Below are positions 1 to 11,000 of a stretch of 64,000 nt of DNA, piece after piece; position 1 is the first letter of the stretch; every line of letters starts with the position of its first letter. Origin of the DNA: Cloeon dipterum (lineage: Eukaryota > Arthropoda > Insecta > Ephemeroptera > Baetidae). Made by a program: the position numbers and the translations under genes. The DNA is taken from the NCBI RefSeq assembly GCF_949628265.1, contig NC_088786.1:29161681-29225680 (forward strand), read 5' to 3'. The notes beneath the pieces are model-generated. The model was not told the DNA's origin. It worked only from the letters and a program-made list of their open reading frames with translations, and ran no database searches.

Positions 1-3000
1 ATTGCACCCATTTTATTGTGATGATATATAGTATAATCATGTCATATCATTTTAGAGAATTAATTCTATAGTGATAGTTCAAAACGTAATCGAGCACTTC
101 AGTGCGGGCTATCATTTAACGAATTTATATTTATAGCATTTTTTTGCAATTGAAATGTGTATATCGTAAACAATGCGTCAGCTAGTACACTAAACTGTCC
201 TATACTTTTAACTCCTTGAGTACTGAGAATGATCTGTGTGAAATGTCCTCCCTAGGTTTCGACTAAATCTGTCAATAGTGTATAAAATACATAGTGACAA
301 AACCAGCGAGCGCGAGAAACACTTTTGACACGGCTCACTCATTTAGCACTCTCGAGAGGCATCATTAGGGGTTGGCACACGCCTTCTGTCTCCACGTAAT
401 TACCGCGGAATATATCAGAGAATTCAACCTGCTTTTCCTTCATATACGTATGGATTATCACACACTTGCGTATACATTGTAGATGCGCAAATTGATTGAC
501 GGGGATCACGTGCGATTCACCGTGACGCGTTCGTCATCGCAAAATACAATCAACAACTCTCAAAAGGAATCTTAATTAGTGCTCGCTAATGACAATGCTA
601 ATCGCAATTGCAAGCCACTAATTAAAACGAGCGGCCAACAGCTTTTGTCCTCGCTTCACTATGCGACAAGTTGCTCTCAGTGCTGATATTTCTTTTGATC
701 TGTTGCCATAAATTCCAATTCAAGGACTTCAAATATATAAACAGATCTTTAGTTAAATGCGAAGTGCTAATCATGCTATATAGCGTTTCTCATTAGCTAT
801 TTTAAAGGTTTATTATTTTATTTGAATTTGTAGAATTGGTTTGAGTCTCCAGATTACTCATAATTAAAATAAAGAAATTTTGATCAAATTAATTAAAACC
901 TATTGGTGGATGTTTTAGACTTCAAATTATTAATCAAACCATCTGTTTTTAAAATATGTTTTCTAGCAGTGTTAAAGTTAAACTGCGAAACTACATTCAA
1001 TCTTACAAACTCCATTTCATGTTGATTTGCTATAACGCTATAACTGAAAACTCTCGATAATTAAGGAATAAATCTCAGGTTGGCATTTTGCAGTTTAAAC
1101 AACTGAAACTCGTAGCATTGAATGAATTGGCTGAAATGCAAAAATATTTTATTTGTATAGCGGGAAAAGAAGAAAGGTCTTTGAATTTTACCGATCTTAA
1201 TTTACAATGATTTTATGTATGGGATATAGTCAAAATTAAATTTTAAAAAGTGCAATATTCAATAAGATCGTCATCAAAAATTATGTTCATTTAAGCATGT
1301 TAGAGAGAATAATGATAGTGAGAACACGAACCACGAAAATAGGCCGATTTTGCAAATGATTAAATTTTGTTTACAAATATGATTTTGCTATTTTCATTAG
1401 ACAAAGGAACACACAATAGAAATCTTGTTTAGTCAAAAACCAAACCACGTGAAGACGATAGAAATTATGTAACGTATAAAAGAGAAAAATATTCGGTGAA
1501 AACTGATAAGTCATCAAAGAGTCAACCCCAACAGGCTAAAATTATATACTAAAGTTATTCCTGCTGTTCCCAGGTGCTTTTATCTCGCTCAGGACCACTA
1601 GGAAAGAAAACTCCTGGTTTAGCTGCATGCAGTTCCATTTAGTTCAGCTCAGGACGGGTCATAAATCGCAGGCTAATTAATCTAATTAGGTGTGCTATTA
1701 TTGGAGAGTTAAGGGGCGAGCTAACACGGATAATTACAAAATTTTAAACGCGAGACGAGTGACGGACGAACACAAGCATTTAAGCTGGGGGTATCATCGT
1801 TAGCTGGGTAAACGCGAGCGTGCCAAGAAGTTTGAAGGGACGCGATGAGAGCTATGAATCACGGGCTAATTGCTCATCCCGCCGAGCCAGCATCGCAGCC
1901 AGCGAGAGAGTGACAAACGGCGTGAAATGATCGCTCTGCCTGCGCCCGCTAATTCTTATAAATAATGTCCTGCGCACCGAAAAAATCGCTCAAAGAGATT
2001 CTTTGCACGGCCGCTGTTACTGCTGCCCCCAGAGTAAATCAACATTCCATTTATTTTCGAATTGAACACGCCGCAGAGCAAAGCAATCTCTCCGTTGTTA
2101 TCTCCAATTAGTCTGCGTGGAATTTGAAACTTTTTCAGCGCGCCGCGCGCTCATTCTCGCCGCTGAATGTGAATAGAGTTAATTGGACTGCCGCTTTTTT
2201 ACTAATGACTGTCCTCTATAGCCACTCGCAGCTCTAATTATATCGGATTGGATTTACTTCATGCAACACGACAAGAATGTACTTGCAGCAGTCTGTAATG
2301 AATAGTAATTCAAGGGCTAGCAACTTTGTTTATCATTATAATTATGCTTCTTTTATGATATCTTAATTTGAACTTGTCGGAACACTTGTTTAATTGTTGC
2401 AATTAAGTTGCAAGGAATGGATTCATTTCATTTTAATTGCTTGAAACGTACAACATTGTGTAAATTCAAATTCCAATGCCTATGAGCTGAAAAAGAGTTC
2501 ATGACGTGAAAAAGGATAAATAGCTCATTTATTTTACTTTATTAAATAGCATGTATTCTATCAAGCATAATTATAAACACTTGCTACGAAAAAATACTAC
2601 ATGACAGACCCGCAAAAAATCCTCCGCTTTTTTAGTTTTCCTGAATAATTTTCTCTTACACTAGGTTATTTCTTCTGAATTAAACTGAAACTAATTGAAT
2701 AAATCCCTGATGATATTTAATTAAATGAAAACAGCAAAAAGAGTAAAAATTAGTAACTCGAAACGCTGCCCAAGAAATTAAGAGTTTCACAGAAAAAAAC
2801 TGGGCAGTACATTTATTTTGGTCTCGAGTAAACATTCGTTTTGCAAGGATGATAACTCGCCACCCGAAATCTGGTGAGCGCATCTTTAGTGGAGCGCGAG
2901 CGTCCTAAAACCCTCTGTTTCTAATAAATTTTAGCGCTCTTTAAGAAGTCTTTTAATCATCAAGAATCCAATTAGGAGCTCGTATGGTTTTCTCTTTGAG

Positions 3001-4164
3001 TTTAATTTGGTGCTTATAGCAATGAAGCAAGACAGACACTTCGCTGAGATTTATGATGTCCCCTGTGTAGTTTATTCTTGTTGTTTTATTAAAGCAGGCA
3101 CAGAGCCAACCAGACTTGACATCTGCAAGCTGACTGAGCAGCAACAAACATGCGTGCCTCTGCCTCCCGATAGACGTAGGCAAAAAATGGGCAAGAGCAG
3201 GGGACGCGCTTATTCAAAAGTCCTGCTTTTCTTGATGAATTGCCTTCTAGAATATCGCTTTCTCCGCGCAAAATGCAGCTCCTTTTTCAAAGCTCTCGTG
3301 TGTGAAAACGATCCTCTCAAAGACGTTTCGCGAGTGACAAATTACAAGTGGAAATTAAATTTACATCGGTAACTTAAATAAGAATTCTAAATCTATTATT
3401 GTACTGTACCAAACAAAATAAATCCTGGAAAATTAAAACAAAAATTCATGGCGCAAAGGAAATTTCTCGCTTGACGTTTTAAGTGTAAAGAGCAAGTCAC
3501 ACTTTTTGCGCAACCGAAGCGTAAAGCCGACTTTGTCTCGCTTCATAAATTTCAAATTATGTCCCTCGTGTGGCGAAAAATCGGGCTCGAGGTGGCGCGT
3601 CGTGTTCTTTGAAGATCGAGAGCGTAAATAAGCAGTTTTTGCGTGGCGGCGCGCAATCTGGTGTGTTTTGGAGGCCGCAGTTTTTCATCCCGGTGTTAGA
3701 ATAGTCGCGGACCATTACCGTTTATTAGAGGGCCGCACTAACATGTCGTCTACACGTCGTATAAAAGTCACAACATACGACGCGGACGCCGCTAATTGAT
3801 GCGAACCCACCAACGCTGAATTTGGCCCACGCACACTTCAATTAAAGTGCCAGCTCGAATAATTACTTTGCAGTTTGCCGGACACACTAATTTTTTGCTC
3901 GTGCCTATAGATCGACGTCTTCACTCCGCATGTGTCAATCTTAAGTATTTGGAATACGCACCCCCTTTCCGACTCGACATTTTTCAAACTTATTTTAATG
4001 CATTATTTTCACTCTTTTGTTCTTTCCACAATCATCTCTGGATGTTGAGTGTATTTTTGCTTTTGTATTATATTATCAATTATCCTAATTATTTAACTAT
4101 CAATTAAAACTGTATTGAATTTTTAAAGTCTGATATTGAAGAATACTTTTTAATATTTTCGCAG
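1..4164. other. No gene recognised upstream of the homeobox gene
   Basis: No open frame here shows a recognisable domain. The stretch is AT-rich with GC-richer patches near 1790-2160 and 3440-3840. TAAT/ATTA homeodomain-type core sites are dense, for example at 571-625 and 1670-1690, but such sites are common in AT-rich DNA. By position it could be promoter and enhancer DNA, or a 5' intron of the homeobox gene at 4165, whose first exon I could not place. The open frames at 3007-3372 and 3847-4107 look like chance ORFs. Confidence 0.4.
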
Positions 4165-5806
4165 AAAGTTGCACCGCCGAAGATGACAGGATGTCGTCAC
4201 CAACAAGCAAGGAGTCTGATGAGCGAAAGAAGAGACCGCGAACTGCCTTCACAGCCACTCAAATAAAAGCTCTGGAGGCGGAATTTGAGCGCAACAAGTA
4301 CTTGTCCGTTTCCAAAAGACTCCATTTATCCCGGACCCTGCACCTCACAGAAACACAGGTTTGTGACTGAGACTAAAATGATTAAGCAATTAATGTGTTA
4401 TCACCCAATAGCTAATTAAATGAATCATCTCATGATGAGCATGAAAATACAAATTAATCGAAAAGTTTGTATTACCATACTGCCTGCAATCAAACGTTAT
4501 TGTCGACTCATGATTTCGGAATGAGGATCATAATTTTAAAGGGATCTCGCCTTTTGCTTTTTTGCTACAAGCAAAACTGCTGTAACGAACAAGCAGCGCT
4601 ATATGAGTGGGCCGACACGTCCTCTAAATATGTGGTGTGTCGGGACAAATAGAAAAATAAGCAGGGCAAACGTGCCGGAGTCTAGGTGGCGCCGAATTTG
4701 ACGCCTGCGACTGGGAAGATTAAATTCTCTCGCGGCTCATTAAGTGGCGCTTCCTTCCGCTGCACTAATGAAGGAAAAACGGCGGCTAAGGGTGCTGGCA
4801 CCTCGGGCAAGCTGCTAATGAATTGCATCTCTCACACTAAATACGATTTATTCATTCCGCCTGCCACGAAATTGCCTGCTCTTCTAGGAACGCTTTTAAA
4901 CTTTTAACACTTAAACGCGAGCGCATTTATGTGGGAAAATAAGTAAGATCTTTTCTAATATAATAATAAAAAATAATTTTTCCATGCTGTGGAATAATTT
5001 TAATTAAGTCTGACTTAGGAGGAGACCTGTAATTCCGGATTTCCCAAACTCCAAACTTTTTGTTAGTTGTATAATTATGCTTAAAAACTGCTTTGTTGAA
5101 GAGCTAAAAATAAAAAAATAAATAACTGATGCAGTATAGTTTTCAATTGAAACTGCGTTAGTCCACTCATTCAAACAAGCAAGACTCAACTTTACATTTT
5201 TACTGCTTCTCTGTCAGATTTTTTGAAACGAAAACAGTATTAAATCCACTAAAATTTCTATGATTTTTAGCGTTTCCACATCTAATCAATTAATAATGAA
5301 ATGAAATATTGTGGTTTTTCGCCTTCTAATGAAATTTTTAAAATTGGCATGTGTTCATTTTTCAGATTAAAATATGGTTTCAAAACAGACGCACTAAATG
5401 GAAAAGAAAGTACACAAACGATTTGGAACTGGTGGCGCAGCAGTACTACAGTGCGCTGGGGGTTGCAGCCCCTCGTCCTTTGTTCCTCGGAGACAGACTT
5501 TGGTAATTCAAGCTGCTTTTTAAAATATACTTTGCTGACCATTGCTCCACTAGGTTTTTCAATTACCCACCAGTGCCGAGCGGACCCTTTCTGCACTCGG
5601 GACAAGTGGTGCCTCCGAGTCAGGGTCTGCCATTGGGCTACATGCACCCACCGCCTCATGGACCTCCCTCGCCAGCACCTGGCCTGCTGCAAGAACATTA
5701 CATGATGGGCCAGCCTCCTGGGCCCCAGGTTCCACCATTTCTGCAGAGGTTTGAGCCAGACTTCAACCAGCACCAAGCGGCAGGGACAAGTCGAGATCAA
5801 AGCTGA
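4165..5806 (+). CDS. NK-like (ANTP-class) homeobox transcription factor, 3 exons seen
   Basis: A nuclear sequence-specific DNA-binding regulator. Exons are 4165-4358, 5366-5502 and 5554-5806 (TGA). Using the ATG at 4191 gives 185 residues; the frame is open to the acceptor at 4164, so an upstream coding exon is possible. The homeodomain is residues 13-72, starting KKRPRTAFTATQ, with helix 3 IKIWFQNRRTKWKRK, including Q50 and N51. The first intron falls between homeodomain codons 44 and 45, a common position in NK-like genes. After it come ALGVAAPRPLFLGDRLW and a proline/glycine-rich tail. The FERNKYLSVSKR and TKWKRK pattern suggests the Bar-related group, perhaps the Bari (Drosophila CG11085) family; this is from memory and not firm. 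The class is sure, the subfamily is not. Confidence 0.85.
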
Positions 5807-5974
5807 ATTCTGTCCATGCTTTTGTATGTATTTATGTGTGAATGGTTGGTTCAAATCATTTGAACGTTTTTTGTGCTTTATAAACTGCTCTCATTTATCA
5901 ATCTTAATTTGAATTGATTGTGAGGAATCGCCATTTTTTAAATTTCGCTTTTTGTTTGTATTTCCAAATTCAAA

Positions 5975-5980
5975 AATAAA
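5975..5980 (+). promoter_or_regulatory. Probable poly-A signal of the homeobox gene
   Basis: An AATAAA lies about 170 nt after the homeobox stop codon and is the first canonical signal downstream of it. It sits about 220 bp from the convergent poly-A signal of cyclin H. Confidence 0.5.
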
Positions 5981-6198
5981 ATATTAGTTAAAAATTGACT
6001 TTTGAATTTTCTTTCCAGCTGATCCCATAAACGTAAATTTGATTTATTTTGTAACTTCGAATTTATTAAAATGATCATGCCATTTCCGCACTTTTCAAGC
6101 AGAGCTTATATATTTTAGCAAGCAAACATACAATTCAGAAAATTTTAGGGCTAAAATGAGTGATAGCTAAAAAACAGAAAATCTGTATGAACCAAGTG

Positions 6199-6204
6199 TT
6201 TATT
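6199..6204 (-). promoter_or_regulatory. Probable poly-A signal of CycH
   Basis: Read on the minus strand this is AATAAA, 36 nt beyond the cyclin H stop codon. It faces the poly-A signal of the homeobox gene, so the two genes converge within a few hundred bases. Confidence 0.55.
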
Positions 6205-6239
6205 AGAAAATAACTCAGATTTCAGTCTCATTGAATAAT

Positions 6240-7917
6240 TTAAGGACTGGTCATGGATTTGTTGATTTCAAATATTCCTTCACCTAATTTTAAGTCACCA
6301 CTCATAATCAAAGATGGGAAATCTGATCCATATTTCTCATCTTCGTCGTGTAAAGCTTCAAACTGTCTCTTTTTGTATCTGTAAAAAGTGACGAATGAAA
6401 CAAACTTTAAGGTTTTAAAGAAGCTAAACTTGCATTTCACTGTCAGGGTTGTTTTCCTGGTTCCTGCACTTTTCAAGCCTCTTCTCCAGCACTCTGATGA
6501 CCTCTTTTGGAGATGATTCCATGGATTTGATCATCGAGCGGACCTCTGAGAAGGAAATCGGGGTTTTTAATTGGTGGAACATGTTTCAAAATCAAAATCC
6601 TTACTTCGAACCGCTTCAACAAGGGATGCCAGCGCTTCAGACGAAGAATCGCCAAGTAAGGTTTTTGTAACGTAGTTATCAAGATTCTCTCCAATTTTGC
6701 TAACAGAATGGAGAACAGCGGCCAAAGCCAACTGAGATGGAGCAACTAATAATGGTGCTGAGGTGAGAAATGCTTTGTCCAGGAAATCCTCAATGCCGGG
6801 GCGCAATCTTTCAGGGTCAACCATTGTACCTCTTGTCTGAAATGTATTTCCAAGAATGAAATTTAGCCAAATCGTCGGTTAATTTCCTGAACAGCTGAAT
6901 TAAATTAATAGCTCCACTGTGTCGTGACCGAATTTTGCACCCTGTGCAAAAAGCACCAGTGGCAAGTTTTCAGTGATCTGAGATTGAAATTGTTTGATGC
7001 TGGCTTAGTTCGGCAAGAAATTACCATGCAATATTTTTCTAGCTGTGTTTGGCATACATGTTAAGTTTTTCCTCGTAGCGGTAAATTGTGCGTTTCTCAA
7101 CAACCAAACGCGGATTTCCTTGTTGCAAGCAAAGGGCAACAATCAATTAAAAAAATAAAAATTTTGGTGTTTATTGAGTGATGCGCAATTTTACCGCTAC
7201 CAGGATGACTCAGTGTATTGGTCATTCGAGGATAAACAAAAAGACAATGATTTGAAATATTAACAATATTTTGCACCTTAATGTCAATCAAAAGCCCTTC
7301 GATGGGCCTGAAGGGATTGTGAATAGTGAGGTTGTAGTTGAGGACCTGCATGAGGAGCAGCTCATTGTTGAGAATTATGTCCATGGCCTTTGTTTGGTTT
7401 CCTTTGACATTTCGCACAAACTGGTCGATGGAAACATTGAATTCGTCCACTTTGGTAGCAAGATACACACACGTCACTCTGGAAGATTAGAGTTTAACAT
7501 TTAAATTTTATACTCGAATAACTCATTTAATGATTCCTACAAAATTTCTTTCGGGTGATAGTCCATGACTGAGTGGATTAAGTAGAATCTTTTGAAATAG
7601 TGGAAAGCTGTTCCAGCTACTGATCTTGGCATGGGAGGCTCAAATCGCCGGCAAAAATCACGCAGCTGCAATTCGTAAAATTTAAGGAGCGCCTTCTCCT
7701 CGTTGGCGTCCAGTATCTCATTGCGTTCTTCTTCCTGACAATGAGAGACATTAATTAATTAATTTTTGTATGCCAAATGAATCAAAGTTACAAAACTTAC
7801 TGTCATTTTTGGACCGTGGCTCGCAACAAACTTTGCATTCGCCTCACTACGAGCCTTCAAAAGCTCGGATTCGTCGGCGAAGAGCCAGTATTTCTTTTGA
7901 GTACTCGTGGAAAACAT
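6240..7917 (-). CDS. CycH: Cyclin H (CDK-activating kinase / TFIIH subunit)
   Basis: Regulatory partner of CDK7 with MAT1; the trimer activates cell-cycle CDKs and, within TFIIH, phosphorylates the RNA polymerase II tail. Exons in transcript order: 7917-7801, 7734-7541, 7478-7277, 6836-6605, 6545-6434 and 6378-6240, giving 331 residues (human cyclin H has 323). Family marks are the start MFSTSTQKKYWLF, RFEPPMPRSVAGTAFHYFKRFYL opening the first cyclin fold (about residues 70-92), TCVYLATKVDEFNVS, LNYNLTIHNPFRPIEG, the second fold from TRGTMVDPERLRP, and the helix KRLEKCRNQENNPDS. The tail is acidic and basic, as in the family. All junctions keep phase only if the last intron uses a GC donor (see findings). 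The adjacent homeobox gene is unrelated in function. Confidence 0.95.
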
Positions 7918-8036
7918 TTTGATGCACAAATAAATTAAATAGTATCTACTACCAACTTTGGAAGCTGCGATCTACTCTGATTCTGATCAACATGCGTTTG
8001 TTGATATTTCGCTTCTCGCTTCGCTGTTTTGTTGTG

Positions 8037-8042
8037 GACTGA
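8037..8042 (-). promoter_or_regulatory. Candidate initiator (TCAGTC) for CycH
   Basis: On the minus strand the sequence reads TAGTCAGTCC, containing the arthropod initiator TCAGTC, about 120 nt upstream of the cyclin H ATG. No TATA box is evident, which fits a housekeeping gene. Pattern match only. Confidence 0.4.
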
Positions 8043-8044
8043 CT

Positions 8045-11000
8045 AACATGTGTGTGGTGCTTGCACTCAACAGCGGGCCAGCCAATGTTCCATCTATCGA
8101 CCAAAATTGAAACTTGTTCCACTCGCAGGTTGAGTTTGTGGCAAGGCGCCGCCAATCTTATCGCTGATCCATTTAATTTCCTCTCTTTTGTTACTATTAC
8201 ATATTCTTACGTCTTCGGTCAAGATTCTTGTTAAGAAATCAATTTTATAAAACCAATTTTTTAGATGCGTGGATTTATTATGTTTTTTAAAAAAATATTT
8301 AACACTATTAGTGAAAATGGCCGTCGTCCTGGATTGATGATCGCACAAACTTAATCATAATTATTTATTTGCAAGACCTGCACGCTATTTTTCTATATTG
8401 TTGTGACTCAATCAAAACAGATATTGATAAATATATCTCGTGAATTTTTTAAACGTGCTAGCATTGCTCCAAAATGAAGTCCCGGCCGCTCGCTTTTGAG
8501 AGAATTTACTTGAGCCTCGCCGCATAATGACAGATTTTAATGCCGCGTTCGCACTGTACTAATCTTATACGCTTGCTGTTCGTCTCTGGTTTACACCCGT
8601 TCAGTTTTAGAGCAAAAATATGAAGCCAACCCCACTATAGTATTTCGCGCGCGAATTCTTTGCTTGTGACGTAATAATGACGCCTCCGGAGTCGTTAAAA
8701 TATTTTCGCAGCTTCATCAGGCAGCAATGATATTTAAAATAATATGGAAACATCAATGATGTGATGACAATTATTGTATTTTTTTTTAAATATTTTAATG
8801 AGATTCATAATGAATTATGAAGCAATATTTTATTATTTTCTAATATCACCAGCAGATATAAATGCTGAGAGTTCAATCGAAGCATTAAAATTTAAGAAAA
8901 TTTAACCATATTTCTTCCATTAGTATAATAAGAAAAACTGTGATGCTTAATATGTATGATTCGTAACTTTTATAATGCTTTGAAATGCGTTTGCAAAATA
9001 TTGTTTAATAGTTACGATTAATAAAAATTCACCCGCACCGATGAGCGGTTGCATGAAGTGGAGAAAACGCTGACTTGAGTGGAGATTATTAAGTCGGCGA
9101 AGCTCTTTGGACCGGAGGTAATTACGACAAAACTCTTGCCCTTCATGAAATTATTTGTTTTGAGTTATGTTATGCTGCACACACATTCCAACTCACTCTG
9201 CTCTCGTCTCAAAAAGAGCAGCGTTGGGTCGGGCATTCACCAGCCATTAAATTTGCCACGCACACACGCGGTTCCCAAGCATGGGGACGCTGAAGAAATA
9301 TAATTATATCCAATTCGTCACCATAATGCAACGGCGGGTAGTTGGTCGGCATTTTTGTTTCTCGATCGACTGAGGAGCTTGAAATACGATGTATTTTACT
9401 AAGAGTGTACCGTATTGAGCGAATTATTAAAATGAAAGAAATTAAAAAGAAAATAGCGCATTCATACACGATTTCTGAATGTTTTACACTCAATGAACGT
9501 CCTAACTTAATTAAACAACTAAATATGTTGCATTTTGTTTTATTTTGCAATCAAAAATAAATATTATGTATGGCAACAAAGTATATTTAAAATGCTTTAA
9601 ATAAATTTTACTTTTTCAATGATATTTTAAAGGGGAAATCTGAAAATAGGGTTTTACGTTTTAGGTTATAATCGTATTCTCTATTAACAAAACGACTGGC
9701 CAGTAGGGAATTTTAATTTCTCGAGCAATTTTCCGCTGTTTTTAATATGAATCATGAAAATCTTAGGTCAAACCTAAAAGCAATTCATTATTTTTGGACG
9801 AAAATCCGGAAATGATTTGATTGCATTATTTTAATTTCATTGCATAAATTATTATGTTGACTGTAGGATTACAAATACGATTTGGCTATATAAATTTATT
9901 TGAATTTGTAACAATGAACTTGATATATTTTAGAATTGGTTTTTTTATTGATTGTCCTGTTAGATCACAAGATTTACAAAATTGATTTATTATAAATAAA
10001 ATAAAATTAACCATTAAAGACAACACACAACAACATTTTATGTATTTTTTATATCAGCAAAATTTGGTGCTAAATTATTTCCACCCGCAATTTCAAATAA
10101 GCCAGGAGTACTCTTCCCTCCGTTTAAAGTGATGACATCAAAAGCTCAACTAGTATGGGATTTTTTACCGGATAATGCTAGCTGTATCATGATCCGCGGC
10201 TAAAATCCCAAGCAGTGGGCTTCATTTTACTCGACTGCTGTGAAGGCGCAGATATTTTTTACCCGCTGCAAATATTTTGATGCCGAGGTGCGCGTCGCAT
10301 CCTTAGAAATAGAAATCGCGCCTTACTTTCTTCCAAATCAAGCATAAGTCAACAATCTCTACTTAGAAGAATGCACGCATTGTGATAGCATTAAACTCTA
10401 ATTTACAAATTAAGCAGCTTATAATTAAAAATGGTATTCAAAAATACAAGTATGAGGACAGGAATTTTAAACGATACAACAATTCAGGGGAGATACTTGT
10501 CGTATGAAACTGAGTTGCTTTATCTAAAATCTGAATCATGTTATTAAATGATTTTAAATTTTAACAACAATTATCATCACAGTATCCTAATTTAGCTTTT
10601 CAAAATCAAAACACTCGCTAGCAGAAGTTTGCATGTCTCATAGTAGCATGGACATTAATTAAAAAATAGGAGAATAACGCAGATGAATCTTAATTGTTGG
10701 GTAATCATTAGACGATGACGGCAAAGTAGTTACAGTTCAAAATCAAACGGATACTTTACCATTATCATCTAACAAGCATCCAACCAACCACCAAATCACC
10801 GCTGCTTGACGAAACTCTCGCAAAATTTATGAAATCAAATCTCCCCCAAGGCATATAGTTGAATGAGCAAGCGACGGAGAAGAAATAATTTCATAAATCG
10901 GGCGAATACTACGTTGCTGGATAAGAAAAACTCACGATAAAAGAATTTGATGCCATAGATCTAAATGTCGAGAGCAATCATTGATTCTAAAAAACAACTG

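Noticed and set aside
5282-5854. 190-codon minus-strand ORF
   Set aside because: Antisense shadow of the homeobox exons.
6240-6476. Read-through ORF joining the last CycH intron and exon
   Set aside because: It is simply the last exon's frame running open into the intron; the upstream part is out of frame with the conserved cyclin helix.
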